From Anarhynchus alexandrinus (lineage: Eukaryota; Chordata; Aves; Charadriiformes; Charadriidae), in contig VUYV01000182.1 of assembly GCA_008711295.1 (NCBI GenBank), positions 829,699 through 893,698 on the forward strand: a stretch of DNA of 64,000 nucleotides. Reading direction: 5' to 3'. The position numbers and the translations under genes are program-made. The notes beneath the pieces are model-generated. The model was not told where the DNA came from. It did not search any database and worked only from the letters and a program-made list of their open reading frames with translations. Below are positions 27,701-42,700 of this stretch, piece by piece; within the stretch, counting starts at the first letter, position 1, and each line of letters opens with the position of its first letter.

Positions 27701-30700
27701 GACATGAGAAAGATATTCTTAACTATGTAAACATAACATTAAGTTCTGAAGCATCACTGCTCAGAAAAAGTGGTCTTGGAGTTACTGTAGGCAGTCATCC
27801 ACTAATGAGAAAGATGCTCAATGGCAAAGACAAAACACAGTCCTTACTGGGAAAGAAATGAAGACAAAAACCACAAAACTTTATTGTTGAGAAATTTATG
27901 GTGGAAAGTATCTGGAATAACAAGTGGAGTTCTGACCCTCGCATCCCCAAAATTATAATAGTATAGCCCCAAAAGTTTCAGAAAAGATCAGTGAGAATGA
28001 CCAAACTGCAGAATGGCTCCAATACAAGGAGAGATCCAGTTTATAACCAATTATAACATGCGACCAAATTCGTTAACCAAAATATCAAATAGCAGGAGAA
28101 TGATAAATAGAAAGTAACTGACAAAAGAAATTGGCAAAAATAAATTATTAGATAGAAGATTTAAAATACAGAACAATTTCATACAGCCATAATTGCATGA
28201 GGAACTCATTGCCACAAGATACTAGCAATACCAAAATATAAATTATAAAGAAGAACTAGACTATTAAACTAAAAATAGGTCAGTTAGTGGCTATTCAATA
28301 CAGTCTAGGTTAAGAAGCTTCAAAAACACTGATTGTCAGAAAACAGGTCAGTGATGTATTCAAAAAGCAAGCTGTTTCTGTGCATCTACTCTTCTTTCAT
28401 ACTCAAAGACAAAAGTATATAGACAGACTGTCAAGCCAACACAGCGGTTCTTAAACAATGCAAAAATTACTGCATTATTGAGCTGAGGTATTGGAACAAG
28501 ATACATGGACAGGAGGTGTTCTTCCCCTTCTTCCATCCCAAAACTTACTACTTTCCAGCCAAGCTGACAAGTTGTTCAGTGCCAAGAAATATTCTTTGCT
28601 TCCATGAGAAAATGATACATGAAGACTTTCCAGAATATTCCTCCTGTGAACTGCCACCAGGACATATGGATTTTGCATTGTACAGGATCTATCCATGTAA
28701 TTTATGTCACCTTCCATTTGCTGCATGCACAGGTTACAATGCAAGATGTACATGAGAGAGTTCACACATAAATAATAGAGGTTTCATAGGGGACAATCTG
28801 AGTTTCATCTTACATTTCTTGATCAGACTTCTGACTTAAGTCTCTGTCTTTAAGCTACAGAAACCTGAACCAAATGTAGTAATTACTTGTTATTTAAATA
28901 ACCAGGAAAAGCAGAAGCTGCTCTATTTGGCCGTACTTATGAAGTTTTTAGACTCTTATAAAAGAAGTTTGAAGTATCTTGTAAAAACATCTACTGTGCA
29001 ACTGGCACAGCATAAAGAGGTAAGGACAATGGTTCAGTATCTGTGATCCATCCTTACCACCAAAGAAGTTCAAACCAGTTGCCAGTTTTCTGCTCACACA
29101 CTATGCATGCCAAGAACTACCTGCTTTAAATGGTGATACTCCAGTGTACAACTTGAAGCTTCGTCTCCCCAAAAAGGTATCAAATTCAAGCATATCAGCA
29201 GTGCTTTTCAGTAACACAAGCCTTCAAACAGACAGAAGGCAAACCTGTATCAAAAAGAACTCTTCCCATACACAAAACTGATAATGTAGATATACCCTGT
29301 ATGTCATCTTTATCTTTTACACCAATGACCATATTAAGTACACACAGCTACTTCCAATCTCTCAAAGTTTGCTCCCTACACAACTCAAGGGCACACAAAT
29401 GTACAAACAGAAGAGCAGTCATACAGCTACAGAAACATACCTAAAGTTACACCATGCAATATGTATCTGGGAACCTACTTATAAGTGGTGTACATAAACA
29501 CGTATTTAAGAGATTAGTTCAGAATCAAGGGCTACCTAGTTTAAACAACATTTTTTTTTTGCTTATGTTTCTCCCAGTAGGACTCCAGATTTCTAGGAAT
29601 CTGAAAATAGTTGATTCCAATGACCACAGGATGCTGTTAAACAGCAGACACCTCTATCTCTCAGTTCTTCTAAATCCAGCTACCCAATTTTTACCATTAT
29701 TCTTAACATTGAATTTGAACACTTGAAGAACATCTTTTTTTCTTTACCTTTCAAAACATTCTTCTCAAAGAAGTAGGCAAGCTAATTCTGTATGGTATGA
29801 CATACCTTTTAGATTCATATGCCACCACAATATTAAATAACAATTATTAATTATCCTGCAAAAAATATGGTATGCTTAGGAAGAAGACTGAAAATTATTT
29901 TCTAATTTATAAAAAAGAACAAATCACCCCACTCCCCACAATTCTAGAGTACCACAAATCATTATTCATCTCTACTCATTTTTATCTAAAAAAAATAATT
30001 AAAAAAGCAAAAATGCACCACATAGCAAAAATACAACCTTAAGAACTGCAAGATGTTTAAAGATTTAAAAGTAGAAGCCAAATCATTCTTAATACAGTGC
30101 TTCCATTATTAAAAATACAATTTAATTGGCTGCCACATATTTTTGTATAAGGAAACAAACTACTTATAAAACAAACTGAAACTAGTTTGATTTCAAATCT
30201 CATCTGAAACTCTCCAGACAAATCAGGCATAGCTTCTGCAAGCCATTTAATACTACCTCCTCCCAGCATTGCTCATGTAAAGACATGTAAAGACCATTCC
30301 TAATGTATATGATATAGAGTCTGGGCAGACATCAGTGGGATTTGCATTTGCAATTGAAAAAAAATTGCAATTTCCAGAAGTGTAGTCAAGATGGCATTGA
30401 CAAAACCTGCATTTTTGGCATTCTCTGAAATTAAGATCTTGGCCCAGATGAAGTGTTCCCAGGCAGCTGTTAGACTGTAAATCTAAACCTGCAAATATGC
30501 AAGAACTTGCCTGAACTCATATTCAGGCAAGAAAGGAAGTAGTTTACAAGACAGTATAAGTGAAGAGAAGAGAGAGGCATCTAGGAAATATCCCAGCTTC
30601 CCAAGGAGCTGAAGCGATAACAACAAAGAGCTTTTAAATCAACACAATGTCAACATCCTAGGACTTCTGGATACAGCACAGCAAGTTACTAATACCAAAG

Positions 30701-33700
30701 AACCCCAAGGCTGCAAGTTAAGCAGCAGTATCTGAATGGCCTGCAACTGTAGCAGATTAAATGATGAACCAGTTGCCAAGACAGCTATGCTTATTGTTTC
30801 TATGAACAGTTCTCTAAACAGACACTCAAATACATTATACAGACTGTAACACGTTTTATTTCCGCTGTCTGTTGGGAGCATAGCACTAACCATATGGACA
30901 GACTGCATCCTCCTAAATATTTTCAACACACAACTGCAATTAATAGACAAGAAGCTCTAATATGTAGAATTGATGCAAACTCCCCCCTTCCCTTCTTGGG
31001 GCTGACAAAGTATTCCTAATAGATAGTAACTGATGACTTCAAACAGGAGATCAAAGTGACATATTAAATTAAAATGCTTCCTTGCTTTCTCACATCCTTA
31101 CTAAAGTTAGGGAATATACAGTTTACAATACCTCGTATTTAGTAATACATACACAGAGAGTGTTTTTCTCCCTGCTTTTAAGTCTCAGGTTCTTTGCTTT
31201 TAATATAAATTTTAAAGTATTCAAAAACTTGCGCAGAAAATAAAAGGATTTCACAAATTGGAAAGGACAAGTTTTCTCTTGATAGTCAAACAGTTATGAT
31301 GTAAAGCGGTCTCATTAAATCATAAGTACTTTAACCTTTTCTTGAAAGAACTGGAAGATTTAAAGATTTATAAAGAAATTTTGCCTAAACTAGGAAATGA
31401 CTCATATTTGACATGTATTGAAATGATAATGCTGATTTCAATAGGCACTCTAAGAGCATTTTCCTCCCAGGAGAGTAATTCAGTCATGGTTACCTCTCTG
31501 CATTTAGATTTTAAACTTACTTTCTAAAGCTTTTAATGCGCTATAGTCTGCCAAAACATGGCAGAGTTACATAGATATGATCAGGCAAAATAAAGGCTAG
31601 TAAAAAGATTATTTTTATAATTGCAGACACTAAATATGAAACAAATACATCAATCTGACATGTTCTCAAAGAATCTCCTGTTTCAGCAGCCTTGGCTGTA
31701 TCTGAAAATTCATGTTTAAATTCCCCTCTTCTTAATTGGTTAAATAAATTCTGAAGTATCAAAGGGAAAGTGAGAGACCCTTAACAGTGAATCTGAAAAA
31801 GAAAATACATAATAGAGCTGCTGTTCCTCAGTGGCACAAATCTGATATTGGTATTACTATGCAGAGATAATGAGGTACACAATTGGCCTTAATTATGCAT
31901 TGCTATGCTTTCAAATTTTTTATTTATTTAAAAGTTAATTTTTTAAGATACTGCTTTTCCTGAGGTTTCACTTCAGTGCATATCAGATTATTTTAAGTTA
32001 AGGCTATATATCCTTTACTCCACTGTGTACCTTCAATCAGAGTCTTTGCTAATATATACCTAAAAAGATACAGTGATAGATTTCATTAAATCAAGATCAA
32101 ACACACACAAAGACTCTAAAACTTTCAGAAGCCTGAAGGACCTGATCCTTACCAACTGAAATCAACTAGAATAATGGCAGTAATTTCAAGGAAACAGGAC
32201 CCACAATTTATGGCCTTAAAAAAAAAAAAACAAACCTGTTTGAAATTGCAAAAAAAAAAAGATAAGTTCATTTACAAATCATAAGCAGTGGAAAATAAAG
32301 GCAGACATCATTAGAGAAAAAGAAGTCATACTAATTGGAGAGCAGAAAAAAATGGTCAAAATTCACTTTTGTTGCAAATCCACTTCAACTTACCTCAGCA
32401 GAACTTTTCAAGGATGACTTTTCTCAAATATTTATTGGGTACAAAGAGCAAAGAGATGGATAGCCAATAGCTCTGTCAACAATATACTGCATATTAAGGC
32501 TGCATAAACTATGAAGTGTGAAGTTACTCTTAGACTGATGCCATCTAGTTTCAAGTAGCTTTTTCAACAGTCCATTCCAAGACTATTAGTGACTCACATC
32601 CAACATCCTGCTGGCAGCAGTTGTTAAAAGCAATATTGCAGGAAAAGGGAAAAAAAAGAAGAAAAAAATCCCACGGTCCACCTGCATAATTGATTGATAT
32701 GAATTCCCATCTTTTCCTGTTGGCTGCACTATGCCATATTACCCTTTTTATGGAAATTACTGAATTTAAATTAAAACAAAACACAGAAAAACCCCAAACA
32801 TTTTCTTATCCTCACTATTCTGATCAGCATTTTTCAGAAACACTCTGCTGCAATAGAACAGACTGTTTCCAACTTAAATAGTCTCTTTTTCTGCCCGGTG
32901 TTTACACTCCAACAGATTTAAAGAAAACTATATGAATTCCTAATCTTCACTATAGTTAACTCCCAAATGAAGGTTCTCCGAATCATCTTCTGTAAGGCTC
33001 GCACAGTTGAAAAACTGTCATTATAGGCTTGGTAGCTCTATTCTGAATTATATTTCTTAAACATGAATGATGGAAATCGTACCCAACATTTTGCACAAAA
33101 TCTCACCAGAATCTGAAGCAGCACCAATGATGCTTTTCTCTCACTACTGGGAATGTCTCTCCTGATATTTTTCCCCAACACATGCCTTTTTTGTAGCCAT
33201 ATAACACCAGTAACTCATCATCACTACCTGTGACTACTACTTCAGCAATTTTGTAATGAATAACTACTTAGCAAAAGATTTTGTGAGGAATTTCAAGTTC
33301 ATTACGTTGCATTTCATAATACCAATTTTTTTTTTCATGCCAGTTACCCTAGTCCTTTCAGTCATGCCATTCTTCCTGTATGACATCTTATGGTTCCTCT
33401 TCCTGATGATGCCTCTCCCACATTATGTTACCAGTTAGTATTATCAGTACACTCTTTAATATTTCTGCCAAGATCATTAATGAAAATATAACACAAGGCT
33501 GGTCCAAAGACTAATTCTCAAGGAATTCAATTGCTTTTTTGCCTCCCTCGTCCCCCGCCCCCAGGATTACAAGCACATTTCTTTAAGCAGTATCTATTGC
33601 CAACCCTCCCCATGAGCATTCCCTTTGACCCTACAACTTCTCATGGGTTGTCACATCAATGCTAAACTGAACTCCAGATAGAGGAAATCCGACACATTTA

Positions 33701-36700
33701 CTTTGCCTGAAAATCAGTTTTCTCATCAAAAAAAGCTAAGAGGTTAGACAGTGATGTGCTATCTTTAGTAAATCCACGCTGCATTTTATCCCCTTTTTCA
33801 TTTAGCTCCACATCTTTATCTATTCCTTCAAAGATCTTTTCTAAATCCTCATATGCCACTGTGTCAAGACAAATAGGTCTGCATTGCCAAGATCTTTTTT
33901 CCTTCCTCTTTGTACAGACTCTGGCTGGTATGGAGTTAACCTTCTTCACAGCACCCTGTATGGTACTGTGTTCAGAATTTGTGGCTACAACAGCATTGAT
34001 AACATAATAATATTTTGGCTATTGCTGAAGAGTGCTTGAACAGTGTCAAGCCTTTCTTTTTGCACTCTGTCCCTCCATCCCACCTCAGTAGTAAACTAGG
34101 GTTGGGCAGGGACACAGCTGGGACGGCTGACCCAAACTGTCCAAAGGAATATTCCATACTGTATAACCTCATGCTTAGCAATAAAAATTGGGGTAGAAGG
34201 ACTTTGGGGAGACAAAGGTTTTACTTCCAAGGTGGCTGCTGCTTGGAGACTGGCTGGGCAGTGGTCTGCTTGTGGGAGGTGGCCTCATTTGTTTCCCTCC
34301 CACCCTCTTCTTTCCTTCAGCTGTTAAACTGTCTTCATTTTGACCCATGAGTGTTCTCACTTTTGCTATTGCTATTCTCTCCCCTGTTCCACTGGTGGGG
34401 ATGAAGGAGGCCTAGGTGCTTGCCTGCTGGCCAGCATCAACGCATGACACTTCTTCCTAAACGTAAGCGTTATAGCTCCACCCCAACTTGGTAGATTTGC
34501 ATAAAATATCTCTTTGTCAAAGGTTTATGTACCAGTTCTGTCAGAATTTTTGGACAAAGACTATCTGATTGTATCAGCATGTATGCAATAAGCTTGCAAA
34601 TTCATGTTTCTGCCTCTTTATGATCATTTCTGCTTCCATACGTCTATTTCTGTTACCCAGCTTGGTTTTGCTCTGTGACCGCTATCATTATCCTTATTGA
34701 AAACAGAGGTAAAGCATTTATTTAGTTTGGGTCTTGCCTTCTTACACAAAAAAAAAAAAAAAATCTTCAGAACTTTTTACCATTTAACAGTCATTGCAAA
34801 ATCTTGACGTATTTACAGTTTTATTTCTATTCCTACGTAGCATTCTCTGTGAATTTGCTTCCCCAGTCACCAGTGCTTGCAGACTCTGCCATCTCTAACT
34901 GTAAAAGTGCTTATTCACTCAGATAAGCCTGGGCACTACACCTCCAATTTTTCTTTGTAAAGGTCAGAGATTTCTCTTAATTCTATTATTTTTTATTTTT
35001 AATAACCTCCGGGCCTTTTTTCCATTCAATCTCTGGGCTTTGCAGTTCATCTTCTTTTCTTAAAGTAGTCCTATTTTTTTTTCTCTCTTTGAAACCCAAA
35101 AGTGTACCTACAGAACCAAAGAACTATTTATTCTTCTATATTGGCTGAATCTAGTTATGAATACTCAATATTCTTTTTGAGATTCGCATCTCTAATCATG
35201 CCCTCATCACTTAAGAAAGCTGGTATCCAGACCTTCTGATCCAGCAACCAGCCGATGAAGAAACTTCTCATGCAGAACATACAGGAATGTTTTGGCCCTG
35301 TTCTTGTTAGTAGAGCTTTATTTTCCCAGCTATAAACTGGAGAATAAGTCTCTGCAATGACACAGTTCTTAGTAGTAGTTCTCTCTAATGGATTACACAT
35401 CTAAATCCAAACCCAAGGATTTAAATTCCTAGATTACCTCAGTAGAATTCATTTACCAGCCTTCTCTTCCCCTAGAATTATTTTATTCCAAAGAAATTAT
35501 TTTCCATCTGTACTGTTCTTTCTTCTTTCCTTCCCTCTTATCATTTAATTACTATTTGGTGCTATTCCACCATTCAGCTTTCTTTTTTGTCATCCCTGAA
35601 TAGGCATATGCTCCTATACCTAAATTCCAAACATATTTGCCATCCTACCATATTTCTGCTCTCTCTAAACTCAGTTTCACATCTGCAATCAGTACTTCAC
35701 GCTCATCTGTCGTGGTGCCTTTTGCATAGTATTTATGCACAAATATATCCGTTTTTTCTACTGACCACAGGAACTCCCCTGTTTCCAGGCTCTCAGCTCC
35801 TACTGACTGCCTTTTTGGAGACCTTTAGCCCAAATCAGTCTCAGATTAGGCATACCTGTCTTCAGAGATGGACTCAGACCCTAGCTCCTTGGCAGAGCAG
35901 TCTCTCTCATGGTCAGCTATATCACTCATACACACACTCTTCACAAACTACAACCTGCTAAAAAACAAACACAATTCACCAATCTGCCATGAACACTTAT
36001 CAAAACCAAATCCCACAGTCTCCCTTAGCTGTTATTCCCGTCACCAACTTGGCATGCAAAACCTTATGCCTCAATCACCAATTCTTTGGTGGCAGCCACT
36101 GGGTGTGCCAGCCAGCCCACTCTTGTCCTTCATCCATGCGCTGTCACAAGTGAGATGCATAAATTCCCTGTGAGCCAGCCAACAAGTATTGCTTTTTTCT
36201 CAGGTGTAAGACCCATTAGACACCCCTATTTGCTAACCATATTAACAAGCGCTAGCATTCAGTGAAAAACTCTTGTCCCGAATCAGACTTACCCCAAATT
36301 GGACATATCTGTAATTTGGTCTGCAGTCATTGAGCCACGAGGCATCATGCCAAAGACTCTTTTTTCCTCCCTGTCTACCAGTCACACACGCAATACTGTG
36401 CATGGCTTTGAACAATACTTTGCAATACGCTGTGGAGAATATCTAGTCAAGTTTCTATCCAATACAGTTTAGAAGGTAACAATTTTGACCCACTGTTGTC
36501 ACCTCTGTTTCCCACACAGACCTAAACCACCACAAAATTTCAGAGAAAAGCTACACTGTTAAAAAGTTCAGGGAAGACAAGGACCAAATATGCTTCATTT
36601 ACCAGAAAGTCATGCATCTTGAAGGTCAGAGACACTAATTGCAGCATTTAATGCTTCTGACAAATTTTTGGGAAACCAACCCACCTGTCAATAGGTTAGA

Positions 36701-39700
36701 TGCCCATACCTCTGGCATAAAGTTAAAACATTTTCATTTAGAAAAAGGAGCTGTTACAACATACATATTCAGTTCCCACTGGTAACTGAATTATATTACT
36801 TAAAAATTGTAAAACTACATACTTTTTAAAAAAAATCTGAATAGCTTCTGCCTACTATGCTTCATGCATAGACAATGTAATTTCTTTATGTAAAATTCTG
36901 TTTAACATAGCAGCATCACATCCGAACACTTTCTTAAATTCACAGATGATGTTTTCAGGTGTCCTACAACTCCAAATATGGCAATGCTGCTATTTGCTCT
37001 TTTTTTTTTTTAATTACACTTTTCCACATATACAAGTTTTGTTACGTGCATGAAAATATCCATTCCACATTTTCAGCTGTCTCATTAGGAACAGTACTTA
37101 GTTGCCCCATAAAAGAACATTAACGAACATTATTTTCTTTTGGTCCAAAAAATGTATCGGGCAAGCTGTCAAACAAGTCCGAAAAGATTATTTCCCCCCC
37201 TCCCTGCCCCCCCATCAGGACATGTCACCCAGCTCTGGCTAGATCCCGAACAAAAAGAATGCCAAACAATGTTCCAAATTCTGCAAAGTACCTAAAAAGG
37301 TGCTGAATCTACTGTTAGTTTAGTTAAACCTAATCATAGAATTGTCTAGGTTGGAAGGAACCTTTAAGATCATCAAGTCCAACCATCAACCTAACACTGC
37401 CAAAACCACCACTAAACCATGTCCCTAAGCACCACATCTACCCGTCTTTTAAATACCTCCAGGGATGGCGACTCCACCACCGGGCAGCCTGTTCCAATGC
37501 TTAACAACCCTTTCTGTGAAGAACTTTTTCCTAATATCCATCCTAAACCTACCCTGGCGTAACTTGAGGCCATTTCCTCTTGTCCTATTGCTTGATACTA
37601 GCGAGAAGAGGTCGACCCCCACCTCTCTACAACCTCATAGCTTGTGGCTAAACATCACAGCCACATACATGACACTTCACATCCAACAACAATTTCCTTT
37701 TTGTTTCTGTAGAAGGTTATATAGCAACTACACTGATAACACCATACCTACTTCAAAACCAGCATGGCTGTAGGATGAGTGCAAACTTTCCTAATTTACT
37801 AGCCACAGAGCTCAGTCCTAGGGCTGTCTTTGCTAGAAAATAAAGGTTATGCCTACGACAGTGACAGAGAACTAAGACTGCTAATCCTTTACAGGTATTA
37901 GAGGCAGTTTTGCCTCAAGACAGCATGGAAGTCTACATGGTCTGATTTACTTGGAAAAGCTCAAAGTAGTAGTAGGCCACTACTGATTGCACTCAGCCCC
38001 CTCTGCTGCCTTTACCCCAGGGTAGCTCAGCTACAGACCCAAGAAGGGTCTCCCCTCCACACTGCAGAGCCCATACCTGCTGCACAAGCATCGTCCAGGG
38101 AGAAGGCTCGTTAGGCAGAGAAGTCAAAAGTCACACGTGCTGTAAGATCAGGTGATTTGTACTTTTAGGTGTAAACTCCAGGCTCTCCCACTGCCTTTAA
38201 CTAAAATTACTAATGCCTACAAATTTACATAGTGCTTTATCTTCAGAAGATTTTTTCATCAACTTAAGGAAACACCTATATTCAAATATATATCGTCATG
38301 ATATATAAATATATATTATCATCAAGTACAACTATTGTCTGAAGACACAGACACTTCCATATGAATGTTACTTTTGTGTATTTTTGTATGATCTCCTTGT
38401 ATTCTCGTTTTCTGTTTATTTCTCCGTTTATAGAAAAAAATGCTTTTGGACAGCTGCTAAAAGAAAAAATAAAACTTTGCCTAAAATTTCATAGCCAGAC
38501 CTAGTGCTAAATGGATCATGCTGCAGCCGCTATCATCTTTAATGGAAAGCTGGGTCCTACAATACCACAAATCACAGAATGTAACGTTCTACCCTGAGCT
38601 CAGAAACTCAGAAAAGATACTAAGCCTGCAGTCCCTTTAAGGGTCTAGAAGCTACACTTCTTTACTCCTGCTATACATTGAATGACTTTCCCCAAAGAAA
38701 CAAAGGACCAAATCCTACAGAGTGCTTGAGGGTTCTTTGTAATACAATTTAAGATACCTGTGTGTATTTAAATCCAGCCCTTTCACTCTTCACTTTGCTA
38801 TCCCAGGCTTTAGCAGTTTCTGAGGCTAGTACAAAATGAGGCTGACAGCAGCAGCAGCAGTTATATAGCACCCTTGGAGTGTTTGAAGTGTAAAGTTCAT
38901 TAGTTCTACCTTAAGGTCACTCTTTTAATCCAACAGCCAAAATCTTATTCGCACTACCATGCTGTTATCCCGGAAAAAAGAAAACTGCAAAAAAATCAAG
39001 ACATCAGCTTAGATACTTCTTACAAGTGACAAGATCAGCACTAAAAATCCAAATCACAGTCAATACCTTTTAGCAAGTTTCAAGAAAGCAGCAAAACTAT
39101 TCTTGATTGTGCTGTAAACCAAATGAAATTTAATAGAACGGATAAAGGAAATGAAGGAAGGAGAAGATAAACATTTCAATACCTGATAATTGTGTTTTAT
39201 AATTAATGGTTGAACTTGGCTTACAAATAGAATTTACTAGAGTGTCTGTTGGGAATTACAAGACATGCAAATAACTGAATTTTAATTTCTTCTGTGTTTG
39301 TTTACTGATTTTTGTACATACAGTTTAAATTTTAACAAACTCAATTTTGCTTTATCCTCAGTGGATATTTGTACACTTATTAAAAAGTTATGTCAACAGA
39401 AGACTTTTAGAACACAGAGATTGTGTTTTAACAATTCTGAATGATATTTTTAAAATAAGAGGTAATAACTAACTCACTACCTTGATTGATCCTGCACAAA
39501 CTCATACATGTTTACTTATGTGCACTATAAGATTTTAAAATTAAATGGGACACACCTCTGTAAAATAAATACACTAGGATGTATAGATGAGGATGACGTT
39601 CTCTTTTTTTAGGAATTAATCTCAGAGACCCAAGACTTATTGATAACATTACAAATAAGTAGCTTTTCTTCACACCAAATACTTGTGTTCTTAAGGGTGA

Positions 39701-42700
39701 GAATTTTCAGTCTTGTTTGTTCAGAAGAACGGGCACAGTATTACTTTCCAGTGCAAAATTAGCAATTGCCTGAAAATGAGCTCCCAAATTAAGATCCTTA
39801 CCTACAAAACTCAAGAGTTATCATTTACATCCCCCAGTTTACCCTTTTGTATTTATATAGTTATACCATTCTCACACAAACCTTGTATTTCAACAAATAT
39901 TAAATGGTTTTTATTTTACTCACCTGCACACTAAGATGAATCCATTTCTTCACAAGAATTCTCCCCAGTGTCATTACTTTTATTGGTGGCTGCAAACCAT
40001 TTACTGTGCGATAATAAAACATGGTCTCTTTCTCAGAGATTGTGAGTTTGAACACCGTCTGCCCATCAATAGCCTTTTCTATCACACACCTTTGGAAATA
40101 ACCAAGAAAAACAACATAAGGTCAGAGGCACACACATATACACATTCTTGCCAAGGTGCTATCCTGTAAAGTGATGCTAACCAGAATGCATTAAAATAAA
40201 CGTTAAAAATACAGCTCTTGAGAAGATGCTCAGTGACAGTGAAAGTCACAGGATGTACTAAGTGTAAAAGAACTTTAACAAAGATATTTTCTGTCTTAAC
40301 CTATGAGATTTTTTTTTTAATTTAGTGCATGTAACCCCAGTTCACTTGGGGGGCAGAAGAAGGGTCCACTTTGCCTCTTCTTTTTAGGGTTCCATGACAG
40401 AAACCATGGTGGCTGACCAGCACTGCGCAGGTCTCTGCTGCACTTTTCATACAAGGCTGTACAACATAGTACATCCTGTGGAGGCACTTACATTTTCCTT
40501 AGTCTAACAAGGCAAATATAATATAACTGCAAAAAGCAGTATGAATGACATGTTCTGGAAATAGCTCTTCCATCTTTCCGCCAAATCTGTCCAGGTAAGG
40601 TGGCAACACCACCAGCTTCCCCTACAATCTTCCTTTCACACAGCCTTTCTTTAACCTAAGAGAACCAGAGAAAGGCAAAAAGGCTATCCAGCCACTTGTT
40701 AGGTTTTTTCCCCCCCCACAAAGATTTCACATCAACATCAAATGCAACACAAACATGAAAGATACAAAGAATACCCATGTTGCATATCCAGCTGCTGAAT
40801 TTTTTTTTGCCAATCCAATCATCGTGATGTCAAGGGTCCTGTGAAAGCATAGGCTATATATGCTTGTGAAACAGCTATGTATTTTATGAAGGTAATCAAC
40901 AGCACAACAAAATTATAAAGTTCTGCATTCCCATTTCAGCTGCTTGAGAAATCCAGTCCTCCACTTACTGACCCATGAAAAGCCAAATATTTTGTTACAC
41001 CAGACTAAGTTACTGCACTAAGTCACAAGAGAGAAGCATATAAAATTTGTATGAGACCAGGATTTACTTAGACATATTTCAGAAAAAAAACCCCAAATCT
41101 TATCTACCAATAGCGTCTTCACCTACTGTGCGTTTATAAAAGAAAAGTATCAAAAAGGCTGTTCTTTCATACTACCATTCATTAATTCACCTTTAAATCC
41201 AAGAGAAAAATTAATTAATTTTAATTCTTACCATTTTAGCCTGCTGGAATGTTGTCAATAAAACAACACAAGAAGCAGACTTCTGTTTTCCAAACCTTAC
41301 TAAAAATACATTTCTTAATATATTGTCGACTGGTCTTTTCAATGTTTTGTTTGCTTGTAAACATGCTAGTTTTGCTAGATAATAAATGTGAGGGAAGGCT
41401 CAGCTAAGTAGCAAAATATTTAGGAACTGGATTTACCGAGTTCCTGGATAAACAATAATTGGATAATCCAGGTTTTTGTTTATTTTAGTTATCTAAAACA
41501 AACATCCCCACATTGTTTTTATCCCCAAAGGTGTCATGACTTCAAGAAAGGAAGTGACCTTGATGTACATCACTTTGAAAACTGGAAAGAACAAATGTGA
41601 ATTGCAGCTCGCTACTGAAAGAGAAAAATCAAGAGATGGAAACAGAGGAGTGATGTGGAAAAAAGAAAAAAGAAAAAAGGAAAAAAAAAACCCAAACTAG
41701 TGCCAACATAGGTGAAATAGGCATAAGCATTATTTCTGACTCTGAGCACGATTTTCCATTCCAGCCATGATTACAGAGAGAAACCACCGTTCTTTGTGAA
41801 GTTTCCAACTTCTGGTAACCTGCAGTCCCACAGAGTCATTTCCTGACTATACAATTCCCTATGGTGGGGTTGGAGGGAGAAAAAGCAAACAACACAAGCC
41901 TGCTTGGTCAGCTTTCAAAGAGAAAAATATTCTAGAGAATCTAACACAGCTGCACTGTAGATCTGCACATATTAACTGGAGCACTTGCAATTGGAACATC
42001 TGCATGGGTTCAAAAATCAAATGTATGGTATCTTAAGGCAACTTCCCCTTTCAGTCCAATTGCCATTGTAAAACATCTGAATGGATACAAGTAATAGGAT
42101 ATGATTTTAGACCTTTATTTATCTAAAGTTTAAAAAATACATCTACTGCCCACTTCACAATCAGGCCATCCCCCCTGATCCTTTTGAGTGTAAAAGGCTC
42201 CAGGTCATTTTTCTCCCACCACCAACATCTTCTGGTCATCTAACTTCCAGTTAGCCCAGTTCATGCTAAATTGATATGAACTGCCTTTAATGATTACTCA
42301 TATATGCTAAGCTTCTACTCGTATTCTTCTCCTATTCCACTGTGAAGGGTTATCATCATACACAGTTTCCTATATTGTGCTAAGTCTTACTTACAAACTA
42401 CACACAGTCTTACTGAAAGCATTTATATTAACTGATGAGTACATGCAATAAGAAAGGAAGCACAGGAAAGAATAAAATTCAGGTACAAGAGCTTTGCTCA
42501 CTTATTGCATTTACTGCCTGAAGGGAAAGTAAATTTAGACTGGAGTACAAACATCAGTGTTTTCTCACTATTCTCTCGCTTTTCTTCAAGATTTCCAATA
42601 TGCAGTGACTTAAAAGCTTACCTACAATTATCTATACTATACATCTTAGAAGAACATTAGGGCTTCAAATCAATCTGTAACATAACCTAACTTTCCTCTC

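Larger units (their letters stand above)
8942..39923 (-). other. USH2A: USH2A intron 3 (31 kb)
   Basis: 30,982 nt between exons 3 and 4, the bulk of the window. It contains two CR1 copies (24330-26372, 37332-37636), older LINE remnants (19260-19640, 27250-28330, 33000-34760), one MIR-type SINE (12338-12530), simple repeats, a palindrome (16922-16957) and an unassigned ORF (12546-12860). I found no extra USH2A exon. The stretches 8942-11798, 12861-16600, 16960-19260, 22120-24330, 28330-33000 and 34760-37330 show no gene or confident repeat apart from the weak candidates listed. Confidence 0.85.

Noticed and set aside
30340..30380. Short TTGCAATT inverted repeat
   Set aside because: Arms are only about 8-9 bases around an A-run; expected by chance in AT-rich DNA.
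33698..33949. 83-codon minus-strand ORF as a gene
   Set aside because: Contains CR1/L3-type reverse transcriptase sequence with frame breaks on both sides.
35587..35961. 124-codon plus-strand ORF in intron 3
   Set aside because: Composition (Ser/Leu/His/Thr/Cys) reflects pyrimidine-rich DNA; no motif or homology recognised.
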